Below, piece after piece: positions 7,513-15,987 of a stretch of DNA of 57,478 nt (the first letter of the stretch is position 1; each line of letters begins with the position of its first letter). A model generated the notes under the pieces. It ran no database searches and had not been told where the DNA came from. It was given only the letters and a program-made list of their open reading frames with translations. A program made the translations under genes and the position numbers. Origin of the DNA: an uncultured Verrucomicrobiota bacterium (GTDB lineage Bacteria > Verrucomicrobiota > Kiritimatiellia > CAIQIC01 > Lenti-01); the NCBI GenBank assembly GCA_938003985.1, contig CALKWZ010000056.1:1-57478 (forward strand), given 5' to 3'.

Positions 7513-8559
7513 TCAGCCCTCCTGGACGGGGGTGGCGAGGATCACGTCGCCGGCGCGCAGGCCGGACAGGATTTCGATCTGGTCGCCGCGGGCCGGACCG
7601 GTCTTGACGAGGCGGCGGAACGCGCGGCCGTCGCGGACGACCTGCACGAACGCGAGCTGGCCGATGCGCGCGACGGCGGCCGCGGGCACGAAGACGGCTT
7701 CGCGCGGCTCGGCGTCCACCCACAGGCGGCCGAAGGTGCCGGGCAGGACGTCGCCGGCGACGCCGTCGAGGTGCACCTTGACGAGCTGGGTGCGGGTGGC
7801 GGCGTCCACTTCGCTGACGATTTCGGCGACGGTGCCCGGGAAGACGCGCGCGGGGCGGTCGAGGGCCACTTCGACGGCCTGGCCGAGGGCGAGGCGGTCG
7901 ACCAGGCGGACGGGAACGGGCGCTTCGAGGCGCATGCGCAGCGGATCGTAGACCGCCAGCAGCGGCAGGCCGGGAGCGGCGAGGTCGCCGGCCTCGATGC
8001 GGCGCTCGGTGACGACGCCGTCGATGGGCGATTCGATCTGGGCGTAGGTGAGCATGACCTTGACTTCCTCGACCTGCGCCTGGGCGGCGTTGAACATCGA
8101 GCGGGCGGCGGTCAGCATCTGGTCGGTGGTGGCCTGGCTCTCGAACAGCTTCTGGGCGCGGTCGTGTTCGGTCCGGGCCTGGCCGAGCTGGGCTTCGGCG
8201 GCGGCCAGCTTCTGGCGGATGTCGCGGGCGTCGAGGGCGATGAGTTTCTGGCCCTTCTTCACGCGGTCGCCCGCGGAAACGAACACCTGCTCGACGGTGG
8301 CCGGAATGCGGGCGCTCAAGTTGATTTTCTCTTCCGAAACGGAGGTGCCGACGACTTCGACCCGCACGGGGGCGGTTTCGGTCTTCACTTCGATCGTGGC
8401 GGCGCCTTCCGGCACGGCAAAGCCCGCAGCATGCGCCAGTTTGCCGGGCTTGGTTTTCGCGCCGAGGAAGCCGCCGGACCAGACGACGACGGCCGCGAGG
8501 CCGATCAGGCCGAGAGCGAGCTTGAGATGCTTTTTAAGAAGGGCGGCGATGTTTTTCAT
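7513..8559 (-). CDS. RND efflux periplasmic adaptor (membrane fusion protein)
   Basis: A 348-residue HlyD/AcrA-type adaptor that links the inner-membrane pump to TolC. An N-terminal hydrophobic anchor (LALGLIGLAAVVVWSGGFLG) precedes the first beta/lipoyl half (VEQVFVSAGDRVKKGQKLIA). A coiled-coil hairpin follows near residues 110-155, then the second lipoyl half (SPIDGVVTERRIEAGDLA) and the beta-barrel. A perfect GGAGGT ribosome site precedes the ATG. Third gene of the arsR operon, between TolC and the pump. Confidence 0.93.
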   Translation of the reverse strand: MKNIAALLKKHLKLALGLIGLAAVVVWSGGFLGAKTKPGKLAHAAGFAVPEGAATIEVKTETAPVRVEVVGTSVSEEKINLSARIPATVEQVFVSAGDRVKKGQKLIALDARDIRQKLAAAEAQLGQARTEHDRAQKLFESQATTDQMLTAARSMFNAAQAQVEEVKVMLTYAQIESPIDGVVTERRIEAGDLAAPGLPLLAVYDPLRMRLEAPVPVRLVDRLALGQAVEVALDRPARVFPGTVAEIVSEVDAATRTQLVKVHLDGVAGDVLPGTFGRLWVDAEPREAVFVPAAAVARIGQLAFVQVVRDGRAFRRLVKTGPARGDQIEILSGLRAGDVILATPVQEG

Positions 8560-8595
8560 GTTGTACCTCCGATTTCAGCTTTCGAAATGGCATGT

Positions 8596-8668
8596 ATTCA
8601 GGATTCAGGAGTCAGAATTCAGAAGGATTGCGGATGGGATTCTGAATCCTGAATTCTGGATTCCGAAT
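8596..8668. repeat. Stem-loop built of tandem heptamers, TTCAGAA class
   Basis: Two 29-nt arms (8596-8624 and 8640-8668) pair imperfectly around a 15-nt loop. The left arm contains four heptamers (TTCAGGA, TTCAGGA, GTCAGAA, TTCAGAA). The right arm has four of the reverse type (TTCTGAA, TCCTGAA, TTCTGGA, TTCCGAA). It lies between tolC and the adaptor gene and supplies the last codons and the stop codon of tolC. Confidence 0.8.
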
Positions 8669-9980
8669 ACCGGCTGTCAGCAAGCTCGCCTTTGGCGCGC
8701 TGGAGGTTAGAGAGGGCGGTCAGGTAGTCGTAGCGCGCGGCGGCGGCGCGGGTTTCCGTGGCGGTGACGCCGACCTGGGTCTGGAGCAGAAGGGCGACGT
8801 CCACCGCGCCTTGCTGGTATTGCTCCTGGACGATGCGCCGGGCTTCGCGGGCGGTTTCGAGGCTCTTGCGGACGACTTCGAGCCGCTCCCAGGCTTCCTG
8901 CGCGCCGAGAAAGGCCTGCTGCAGGTCGAGCTTGAGGTTGAGGCGGGCTTTTTCCTCGTCGGCGCGGGCGGCGGCGAGATCGGCGCGGGCGGCGCGGACG
9001 GCGGCGCGGGTGCGGGCGCCGTCGAAGACGTTGATTTCGGCCATGACGCCGACGACGTAGCTGTCCTGGAAATCGCCGGCGTCTTCGCTGTCGAGATCGT
9101 AGGACCCGAAGGCGCTGACGGTGGGGGCGTAGCCGCCTTGGGCCTTGCGGACGTCCTGTTCCTTGATCTGGCGCATCAGGCGGGCGGCGCGGAATTCGGG
9201 GCGGTCCTCGTAGGCCTGGGGATTCGTGCATTTCGGCGGCGGCGCGGCGAGGGCGGCGTCGGCCGGGGCCGCGATGGTGTCGGCGGCCACGAGGTCGGCG
9301 CCGATGGCGGCGTTGAGGGCGGCGAGCGCGAGCTGGGCGCCGTTGCGGGCGCGGATGAGGTCTTCGTTGGCCTGGGCGAGCTGGGTTTCGAGGTTCAGGA
9401 CGTCGGTTTTGACGGCGCCGCCGGCGGCGAAGCGTTCGCGGGCGATGCGCAGGCTTTCCTCGATGCTCCGGATCGCTTCCGCCTGCACGTCGGCGAACGC
9501 CTGCGCCTGCAGGACGCCGTAGAAGCCGCGGGTCACGTCGTGGACGAGCTGGTTGCGGGCGGCGGCGAAGGCCTGCGCGCCGGCTTCGGTGCCGAGGCGG
9601 GCCATGTTCTGGCCGGCGGCGCGCTGGAGATCGAACAGCCGCCACTGGGCGCCGACGCTGCCGCGCACGTTTTCGGCGTCTTCGGGGTCGTTGGGATTGA
9701 ACGCGGGATCCTGCATGTTCAATTGCCGCTGGTTGAGCTGCATCATGAACGCTTGGATCGGATTGTCGCTGCGCATGTAGGTGGCCGACAGGCCGATCGA
9801 CGGATAGTAATAGGATTTGGCCTGCTGGAGCAGGGCCTGCGCGGAATCGATGCGGGCTTCGGCCGCCTGCAGCGTGGGGGAATTCCCCAGCGCGGCGGCG
9901 ACGGCGTCGTCCAGCGTGACGGCCCGCGCGGCGGGGGCGGCGAGGACGGCGGCGAGAGCGAGGAAGCGGAGGGTTTTCAT
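8619..9980 (-). CDS. TolC-family outer-membrane efflux protein
   Basis: A 453-residue outer-membrane channel with signal peptide MKTLRFLALAAVLAAPAARA. It has the two TolC-like repeats rich in long Ala/Gln/Glu helices, for example NSPTLQAAEARIDSAQ and VLNLETQLAQANEDLI. The start overlaps the arsR stop codon (ATGA), with AAAGGA upstream. The last 18 or so residues (SRYSESRIQDSESHPQSF) are encoded by a heptamer-repeat stem-loop and are unlikely to belong to the ancestral protein. The outer-membrane part of the pump encoded by the next two genes. Confidence 0.92.
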   Translation of the reverse strand: MKTLRFLALAAVLAAPAARAVTLDDAVAAALGNSPTLQAAEARIDSAQALLQQAKSYYYPSIGLSATYMRSDNPIQAFMMQLNQRQLNMQDPAFNPNDPEDAENVRGSVGAQWRLFDLQRAAGQNMARLGTEAGAQAFAAARNQLVHDVTRGFYGVLQAQAFADVQAEAIRSIEESLRIARERFAAGGAVKTDVLNLETQLAQANEDLIRARNGAQLALAALNAAIGADLVAADTIAAPADAALAAPPPKCTNPQAYEDRPEFRAARLMRQIKEQDVRKAQGGYAPTVSAFGSYDLDSEDAGDFQDSYVVGVMAEINVFDGARTRAAVRAARADLAAARADEEKARLNLKLDLQQAFLGAQEAWERLEVVRKSLETAREARRIVQEQYQQGAVDVALLLQTQVGVTATETRAAAARYDYLTALSNLQRAKGELADSRYSESRIQDSESHPQSF

Positions 9981-10300
9981 CAGGCGGATCCTTTCTTGGC
10001 GCGCATGCAGTTCAAAATGGTCAGCGAGCGGCGGTCGCCGACGGAGTACCAGACTTCCTTGCCGCGGCGCTCGGACGAAACGAGGCCGGCCCGGAGCATT
10101 TTCTTCAGGTGGCCCGAGACGCCGGCCTGGGGCAGGCCCAGCCGTTCCACGAGACCGTGGACGGGAACGGAATCCTCCGATTCGAGAATATCGACGATCT
10201 TGAGCCGGTAGGGATGGGCGAGGAGCTTGAGGACCTTCGCCATCCGGGCCAAATCCTCGATCGCGAGGTTCTGGGGACAAGGCTGGATTTTCGCTTTCAT
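9980..10300 (-). CDS. ArsR/SmtB-family transcriptional repressor
   Basis: A 106-residue winged helix-turn-helix regulator heading the efflux operon. The recognition region reads GLPQAGVSGHLKKMLRAGLV and the wing SSERRGKEVWYSV. Two cysteines are present, Cys8 (QPCPQ) and Cys98 (ILNCM in the last helix). Last-helix cysteines are used by metal- or persulfide-sensing relatives, but the partner Cys seen in BigR/SqrR after the HPxRL motif is absent here. The start at the second ATG is preferred because it lies 7 nt past a -10 element; an ATG 12 nt upstream is possible. Autorepression through the palindrome in its promoter is inferred. Confidence 0.9.
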   Translation of the reverse strand: MKAKIQPCPQNLAIEDLARMAKVLKLLAHPYRLKIVDILESEDSVPVHGLVERLGLPQAGVSGHLKKMLRAGLVSSERRGKEVWYSVGDRRSLTILNCMRAKKGSA

Positions 10301-10307
10301 GCCCGTG

Positions 10308-10335
10308 AACATATATCATTCTTTATATATGTCAA
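10308..10335 (-). promoter_or_regulatory. Efflux-operon promoter with ArsR-type operator
   Basis: On the minus strand: TTGACA, 16 nt, TATGTT, then 7 nt (CACGGGC) to the ATG, again a leaderless layout. A perfect inverted repeat ACATATAT-N8-ATATATGT (10309-10316 and 10325-10332) fills the spacer between -35 and -10. This is where an ArsR repressor would block polymerase. The strong AT bias contrasts with the GC-rich surroundings. Confidence 0.7.
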
Positions 10336-10356
10336 TATCGAAATATATAAAAGGGT

Positions 10357-10920
10357 CTATTCCGCGGAACCGGGGAGTTTCCGGAAGGAATACAGGGGTT
10401 TTTCGGCGAAAAAGGTCGGATCGGCCAGCTGGCCGCGTACGAACGCCTCGGCGGCGGGGGTGTCGCCGGCGAGCACGTAGCCGTCGCCCGGCGAACCGCC
10501 GGGCAACAGAGGCAAAGCCGCTTTTTCGGCGCGCGCGGCGAAGGAATCGAGGTCGAGCGCGAAGAGTTCCAGCGTGCCGTCGGCGAGCGCGGCCTTGAAC
10601 AGCAGATGGCCGGGCAGCAGGGCGCAGCCGTTCAGATGGTCGGGTTCGGTGGGCCCGACCTGCAACAGAAGCAGGTCGCCCAGGCGGTGCAAGGTGGCGA
10701 CAAAACGGCTGACGTCCTTGCCGTCGTCCACCACCAGCACTTGGTACTCCTGGGAAGAACCCGTGAAAAAGGCCGCCGCATCGCCCTGGGCGTCGTGCCA
10801 GGCCCCAAGCAGGGCGGGCTCGTCCACGCGGGTTTCGGCGGAGAGCCACGGGGGGACGGACCGGACCAAGCAACCGGCGCCGAGCAGGAGCGCGGCCAGC
10901 GGCGACAGGATTTTCTTCAT
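10357..10920 (-). CDS. Hypothetical lipoprotein
   Basis: A 187-residue protein with a lipoprotein signal (MKKILSPLAALLLGAGC, cleavage before Cys17). Its mature part contains LLGAWHDAQGDAAAFF and repeated short beta-strand patterns. I do not recognise a named family. It follows the membrane-anchored protein by 27 nt and is probably co-transcribed with it. It ends just before the arsR promoter, so readthrough into arsR is possible; no terminator hairpin is evident between them. Confidence 0.75.
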   Translation of the reverse strand: MKKILSPLAALLLGAGCLVRSVPPWLSAETRVDEPALLGAWHDAQGDAAAFFTGSSQEYQVLVVDDGKDVSRFVATLHRLGDLLLLQVGPTEPDHLNGCALLPGHLLFKAALADGTLELFALDLDSFAARAEKAALPLLPGGSPGDGYVLAGDTPAAEAFVRGQLADPTFFAEKPLYSFRKLPGSAE

Positions 10921-10947
10921 GGCGACCTCCTCGGGCGCGCGTCCGGC

Positions 10948-12285
10948 TCAACGGACAGCGCGCGCGGCTTTGTTTTTTTTGCGGGCGCGGGCGAAGAAGA
11001 ACCAGGCCACGGCGCTGAATCCGAGCAGGATTCCGCCGGGCACGTAGTCGGAAAAGGGGCGCCGGGCCCCGGGGTCCGGCGCCAGCGGATCGACGGGCGG
11101 CGGCGCGAGCTGCCACGGCTCGGGCACGTTGCCGTTGGCCAAGGCGGCGCGGATGGCTGCGTTGTCGTTGCCGGCGGCTTCGGCAAGGTCGTTGCCGCCA
11201 GCGAGCCGGTAGCGCGCGCCGGGCTCGGCGATCCAGATCAGGCGGTAGCTGGGGCCGAACGCGCGGATGCCGCTGAACTTGACGGCGGACGCATTGGCAT
11301 GCTGGACGACGACGCGCAGGCGATCCGCGCGCTGTTCGGGGAAGCGGACGACCATGGCGTTCGTGGCGAATTCGGGCACGGAAATGCGGGAAATGACGCC
11401 GTCGGCGACGGTGCGCCAGCGGTCGCCGTCGGGCACTTGAACGGTGGCCAGGCGGTTGAAATCGGGCTGGCGCGAAGCGAATTCGACCTGCGACAAGGGC
11501 GCGCGCCGGGCGTCGAGAATGAATTCGGTGGTCCGGGCCGCGCGATCCCGGCTCGATTGGATGCCGGCCGGAGTCCATTCCTGGAGAACGGGTTCAACGG
11601 ACGGCACGGAGCCGGATTGCCAAAAACCGATGCCGCCGACTTGGAACGGGGCCCGGCGCAATTCTTCGGCGAGTTCGGGCTTTTGGTCGTCCGCCTCCAC
11701 GAGCCGGACGAACGGTTCGGCGCGGTCGGCGGCCATGGCGGTGATTTCGATCTGGAAAGCCCGGCACTCGTTGGCGGGCAGCGGCACGATCGTGCGGCGG
11801 AACTCCAGGAAGCGGGCATAGTCGTAGATGATGCCCTCGGCGAGCGGTTGCCAGAACTGGCCGTCGGCGCTGCCGACGATGCGGACGGCGCGGATGAAAT
11901 CGCGCAGGGGGGTGCGGATCTCGACGGCGTTGGCCGCCGGCGCGTCGGGCTCCAGGTCGCAGCGGACCTCGAAGCGGTTGCCCGCCAGTTCGCGGATTTC
12001 GCCGACGCGGGCGGCGACGGGCTGGCGCACGCCGCGTTCGCGCGGCTCGACGAGCGGTTCGACGAGAAAGGGCACTTCGCGGTAAGCGCCGTCGAACAGG
12101 CGCAGATCGGGGAAGCCGGGCCGGGTGGCGGCGAAGACCGCGGCGTCGAGACGGATTTCGGCCAGCGCGGGTGCGCGCCGGTCGGGACCGGACACGTCGC
12201 GCACCTGGGCGAAATCGGCCGGCACGGCGGCCCAGGCGGGCAGGCCCGCCAACAAAAAAATCGGGATGAGGACGTTCGGCTTCAT
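10948..12285 (-). CDS. Secreted, C-terminally membrane-anchored protein, DUF3999-like
   Basis: A 445-residue protein with signal peptide MKPNVLIPIFLLAGLPAWA. A long beta-rich extracytoplasmic part (for example RLFDGAYREVPFLVEP, FRRTIVPLPANECRAFQI) is followed by one transmembrane helix (GGILLGFSAVAWFFFA) and a basic cytoplasmic tail (RARKKNKAARAVR). The layout resembles DUF3999 proteins of unknown role, but this assignment is tentative. The ATG at the signal peptide is preferred over an upstream TTG; no strong ribosome site is visible. Confidence 0.7.
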   Translation of the reverse strand: MKPNVLIPIFLLAGLPAWAAVPADFAQVRDVSGPDRRAPALAEIRLDAAVFAATRPGFPDLRLFDGAYREVPFLVEPLVEPRERGVRQPVAARVGEIRELAGNRFEVRCDLEPDAPAANAVEIRTPLRDFIRAVRIVGSADGQFWQPLAEGIIYDYARFLEFRRTIVPLPANECRAFQIEITAMAADRAEPFVRLVEADDQKPELAEELRRAPFQVGGIGFWQSGSVPSVEPVLQEWTPAGIQSSRDRAARTTEFILDARRAPLSQVEFASRQPDFNRLATVQVPDGDRWRTVADGVISRISVPEFATNAMVVRFPEQRADRLRVVVQHANASAVKFSGIRAFGPSYRLIWIAEPGARYRLAGGNDLAEAAGNDNAAIRAALANGNVPEPWQLAPPPVDPLAPDPGARRPFSDYVPGGILLGFSAVAWFFFARARKKNKAARAVR

Positions 12286-12343
12286 GTCCGGGATTTTCGG
12301 CGCCTGCCGCGCGGAATTCAATCCCCAATTCCGGGCCGGGGCC

Positions 12344-13840
12344 TCAGGGCTCCCGCGCCCAGTCGGCGGCGCGGGCGACGGCCTTGCGCCAGCCGGCGAG
12401 CAGCGCCGCGCGCCGGGCCGCCGGCATGGCGGGCGCGAAGGTTCGTTCCGCGGGATGCGCGGCCAGGGATTGCGGCGTGTGCCAGCCGAGGGCCAGCGCG
12501 GCCAGGGCGGCGGCGCCGCGGGCGGTGGATTCCATGGAAGCCGGGCGTTCGATGGGGCAGCCGAGGACGTCGGCCTGGAACTGCATCAAAAAATCGTTGG
12601 CGGCGGCGCCGCCGTCCGCGCGCAGGACCGCCAGCGGCCGGCCGCCGTCGGCGGCCATGGCGGCGGCGACGTCGGCGCACTGGTAGGCGATGGCTTCGAG
12701 CGCGGCGCGGACGATCTGGGCGCGGCCGGTGCCGCGCGTGAGGCCGAGGAGCGCGCCGCGCGCGTACATGTCCCAGTGCGGCGCGCCGAGGCCGGCGAAC
12801 GCGGGCACGAAGTACACGCCGCCGGTGTCGGGGATCGAACGGGCGATGGGATCGGAGTCCGCGGCGTGGCTCAGGATTTTCAGTTCGTCGCGCAGCCATT
12901 GGAGGACGGCCCCGCCGATGAACACGCTGCCTTCGAGGGCGTAGGACGGGGCGCCGGGGCGGGTCTGGGCGGTGAGGGTGGTGAGCAGCCCGTTGCGGGA
13001 GACCACCGGGGTGGCGCCGACGTTCGTCAGCAGGAAGCAGCCGGTGCCGTAGGTGTTTTTGGCCTGGCCCGACTCGAAGCAGCCTTGGCCGAAGAGCGCG
13101 GCCTGCTGGTCGCCGGCGAGGCCGGCGACGGGCGGATGGCGCAGGCTTCCGCCCGGCAGCGCGCAGGCGGCGGCGACGCCGGACGACGACACCGTTTCCG
13201 GCAGCATGGCCGCGGGGACGTTGAACAGATCGAGCAATTCTTCGTCCCAGCGCAACTCGTGGATATTGAAGAGCAGCGTGCGCGCGGCGTTGGTGTAGTC
13301 GGTGACGTGGCGCCGGCCGCCGGACAATTTCCAGATCAGCCAGGAATCGATCGTGCCGCAGAGCAGGTCGCCGCGGCGGGCGGCGGCACGCGCGCCGGCG
13401 ACGTGGTCGAGGATCCATTCGATCTTCGTGGCGGAGAAGTAGGCGTCCAGCACGAGCCCGGTTTTGGCGCGGATGCGGTCGGCCAAGCCCCGTTGGCGGA
13501 GTTCGTCGCAGCGCGCGGCGGTGCGGCGGCATTGCCAGACGATGGCGTTGTGGATGGGTTGGCCGGTGCGGCGATCCCAGACGACGACGGTTTCGCGCTG
13601 GTTGGCCACGGCGAGCGCCGCGATCGCTTCCGGTCCGCACCCGGCGCGCTCGACGACTTCGAGCAGCACGGCGAGTTGCGATTGCCAGAGGACTTCGGGA
13701 TCGTGCTCGACCCAGCCTGGCTGCGGATAGAGCTGGGGAAATTCGCGCTGGGCGGCGCCGCAGGGGCGCAGGTCGCGGTCGAACAGCAGCGCGCGCGAAC
13801 TGGTCGTGCCTTGGTCGAGGGCGAGGATGTATTCCGGCAT
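12344..13840 (-). CDS. glpK: Glycerol kinase
   Basis: FGGY-family enzyme of 498 residues that phosphorylates glycerol to sn-glycerol 3-phosphate. The phosphate loop ALDQGTTSSRALLFD opens the protein. GLAGDQQAALFGQGC, NTYGTGCFLLTNVG and RADGGAAANDFLMQFQAD are the usual conserved blocks. No glycerol facilitator or glycerol-phosphate dehydrogenase is adjacent. It stands as a probable single gene, with 122 nt to TypA upstream and 58 nt to the next gene downstream. Confidence 0.97.
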   Translation of the reverse strand: MPEYILALDQGTTSSRALLFDRDLRPCGAAQREFPQLYPQPGWVEHDPEVLWQSQLAVLLEVVERAGCGPEAIAALAVANQRETVVVWDRRTGQPIHNAIVWQCRRTAARCDELRQRGLADRIRAKTGLVLDAYFSATKIEWILDHVAGARAAARRGDLLCGTIDSWLIWKLSGGRRHVTDYTNAARTLLFNIHELRWDEELLDLFNVPAAMLPETVSSSGVAAACALPGGSLRHPPVAGLAGDQQAALFGQGCFESGQAKNTYGTGCFLLTNVGATPVVSRNGLLTTLTAQTRPGAPSYALEGSVFIGGAVLQWLRDELKILSHAADSDPIARSIPDTGGVYFVPAFAGLGAPHWDMYARGALLGLTRGTGRAQIVRAALEAIAYQCADVAAAMAADGGRPLAVLRADGGAAANDFLMQFQADVLGCPIERPASMESTARGAAALAALALGWHTPQSLAAHPAERTFAPAMPAARRAALLAGWRKAVARAADWAREP

Positions 13841-13962
13841 GGCGCTCTCCGGCGGCGGGGCGCGGCCACGTCCCGCACGGCTCCACTATCGGTCGGCCCC
13901 GCGCGCAAGGCGAGGAAATTCCGCCCGCGGGTCGCGAACGGGGGCCGTCCGGCGGCGCCGGA

Positions 13963-15789
13963 TCAACCGGCCTGGGTCCAATCGTGGTCGCGCTTGCGCT
14001 TGCGGTCGACTTCCTTGAGGAAATACTTGCGCAGGCGGACGACTTCGGGGGTGGCTTCGACGAGTTCGTCGTCGTTGATGTATTCGAGGGCTTCCTCGAG
14101 CGAGAGCCGGGTGGCGTGGGCGGCGAAGAGCTTGCGGTCGGCGCCGGCGGCGCGGATGTTGGTGAGCTTCTTGGCGCGCTGCACGTTGACGACGAGGTCG
14201 TTGTCCTTGCAGTGCTCGCCGACGACCTGGCCTTCGTAGCACCAGTCGCCGGGATCGACGAAGAAGATGCCGCGGTCCTGCAGGCCGTCGAGGGCGTACA
14301 TGTTGGCCTTGCCTTCCTCCATGCTGATGAGGACGCCGTTGAGGCGCTGGGGCACGTCGGCGCGCATGGGCTCGTAGCGCAGGAAGCGGTGGTTGATGAT
14401 GGCTTCGCCGCTGGTGGCGGTGACGAGCTTGGTGCGCAGGCCGATCAGGCCGCGGGTGGGGATGACGAACTCGAGGACGGTGCGGCCGCCGGCGGCGTGC
14501 ATGCGCTGCATCAGGCCTTGGCGCTTGCCGACGTTCTCGATGACGGGACCGGTGGTGGCGTCGGGGGTGTCCACCACGAGGGTTTCGACGGGTTCGTGGC
14601 GGACGCCCTCGACGGTCTTCACGATGACGCGCGGCCGGGAAATGGTCAGCTCGTAGCCTTCGCGCCGCATGTTCTCGATCAGGACGGCCAGATGCAGGAC
14701 GCCGCGGCCGCTGACCTTGAAGGAGCCTTCGCCGACTTCCACGAACGAGAGGGCGACGTCCTTCTGGGTTTCGCGGTAGAGCCGTTCGCGGATGTGCCGG
14801 GAGGTCAGATACTTGCCGGCGGAGCCGAAGCCGGGCGAATCGTTGATGCGGAACGTCATCGAAATCGTCGGCGCGTCGAGCGTGATGGGGGCGAGGGGCT
14901 CGGGGAATTCCACGGGGGCGAGGGTGTCGCCGATGTCCACGCCTTCGACGCCGTGGACGGCGCAGAGGTCGCCGCATTCGACCTGGGTGGCTTCCTTGCG
15001 GCCGAGGCCTTCGAAGGTATAGAGCGCGCGGACCTTGCAGGGCAGGACGGTGCGGTCCTGCTTGACGAGGGCGAGGGGCTGGGCGGCGTCGAGCGTGCCG
15101 CGGCGCACGCGGCCGATGCCGATGCGGCCGGTGTAGTCGGAGTAGTCGAGCGTCGTGACCTGCATCTGGACGGGACCGTCGTCCAGCTTCGGCGCCGGGA
15201 CGTGCCGGACGATGGCGTCGAGGAGCGGGACGATGGAATCGCGCGGGTCCTTCTGCAGGTCGCGGACGGCCCAGCCGTCGCGCCCGGCGGCGTAGAGGAC
15301 GGGGAAATCGAGCTGGTCGTGGCTGGCGCCGAGTTCGACGAAGAGATCGAAGATTTCGTTGAGCACTTCGTTGTGGCGCTCGGCGGGCTTGTCGATCTTG
15401 TTGAGGACGACGAGGGGCTTGAGGCCGAGCTTGAGGGCCTTGTCGAGGACGAAGCGGGTCTGGGGCATGGGGCCTTCGGCGGCGTCGACGAGCAGCAGGA
15501 CGCCGTCGGCCATGTTGAGCACGCGCTCGACCTGCCCGCCGAAGTCGGCGTGGCCGGGGGTGTCGATGACGTTGATCTTCACGCCGCCGTGGCGGACGGA
15601 GACGTTCTTGGCGAGGATGGTGATGCCGCGCTCGCGCTCGAGATCGTTGCTGTCGAGGATGCAGTCCTGGGCGGCGGTCTCGCCTTCGGCGACGTGGAGC
15701 TGGCGCAGGATGGCGTCCACGAGCGTGGTTTTGCCGTGGTCGACGTGGGCGATGATGGCGACGTTGCGGATGTGGGAAACGGTTTTCAT
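13963..15789 (-). CDS. typA: Ribosome-associated GTPase TypA/BipA
   Basis: Translational GTPase of 608 residues. G1 is AHVDHGKTTLVDAIL, the switch block is ERERGITILAKN, G3 is DTPGHADFGG and G4 is VLNKIDKP. The C-terminal half carries EF-G-like domains and the TypA-specific end (TNIRAAGADRKLF). I start at MKTVSHIRN; an ATG 12 nt upstream adds MHLA from repeat sequence. Neither start has a Shine-Dalgarno site, because heptamer repeats occupy the region directly upstream. Confidence 0.96.
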   Translation of the reverse strand: MKTVSHIRNVAIIAHVDHGKTTLVDAILRQLHVAEGETAAQDCILDSNDLERERGITILAKNVSVRHGGVKINVIDTPGHADFGGQVERVLNMADGVLLLVDAAEGPMPQTRFVLDKALKLGLKPLVVLNKIDKPAERHNEVLNEIFDLFVELGASHDQLDFPVLYAAGRDGWAVRDLQKDPRDSIVPLLDAIVRHVPAPKLDDGPVQMQVTTLDYSDYTGRIGIGRVRRGTLDAAQPLALVKQDRTVLPCKVRALYTFEGLGRKEATQVECGDLCAVHGVEGVDIGDTLAPVEFPEPLAPITLDAPTISMTFRINDSPGFGSAGKYLTSRHIRERLYRETQKDVALSFVEVGEGSFKVSGRGVLHLAVLIENMRREGYELTISRPRVIVKTVEGVRHEPVETLVVDTPDATTGPVIENVGKRQGLMQRMHAAGGRTVLEFVIPTRGLIGLRTKLVTATSGEAIINHRFLRYEPMRADVPQRLNGVLISMEEGKANMYALDGLQDRGIFFVDPGDWCYEGQVVGEHCKDNDLVVNVQRAKKLTNIRAAGADRKLFAAHATRLSLEEALEYINDDELVEATPEVVRLRKYFLKEVDRKRKRDHDWTQAG

Positions 15790-15796
15790 GGCTAGG

Positions 15797-15824
15797 TGCA
15801 AGGTTGCAGGTTACTGGTTGCAGG
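15797..15824. repeat. Tandem heptamer repeat, GGTTGCA class (4 units)
   Basis: Four adjacent 7-nt units (TGCAAGG, TTGCAGG, TTACTGG, TTGCAGG) starting 7 nt upstream of the typA start codon, where a ribosome site would be expected. Confidence 0.7.
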
Positions 15825-15987
15825 GAAGAGAAAGCGGCCGCGGGGCGCGGCGGAAATGCGGCGGGAGCGCGCGTCAGGCGCGGCGGCGGCCGGACGCGTC
15901 GCGGAAAACGTCGCAGGGGAATGTCAGGACGGGCTTCATGGACGGGGCGGGACTATACGGAAATGCAACGAAATGGCAACCCAGATC

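Noticed and set aside
4148..7951. Very long open frame on the plus strand opposite the RND pump and adaptor
   Set aside because: It is the mirror frame of GC-rich genes; its translation is rich in Gly, Asp, Ala and Arg without domains, while the minus strand encodes clear pump and adaptor genes.
8560..8640. Frameshifted or split tolC
   Set aside because: The odd C-terminus is fully explained by translation into the heptamer stem-loop; the channel domain itself is complete.
8596..8668. CRISPR array
   Set aside because: Units are 7 nt without spacers, arranged in inverse arms; no cas genes are in the window.
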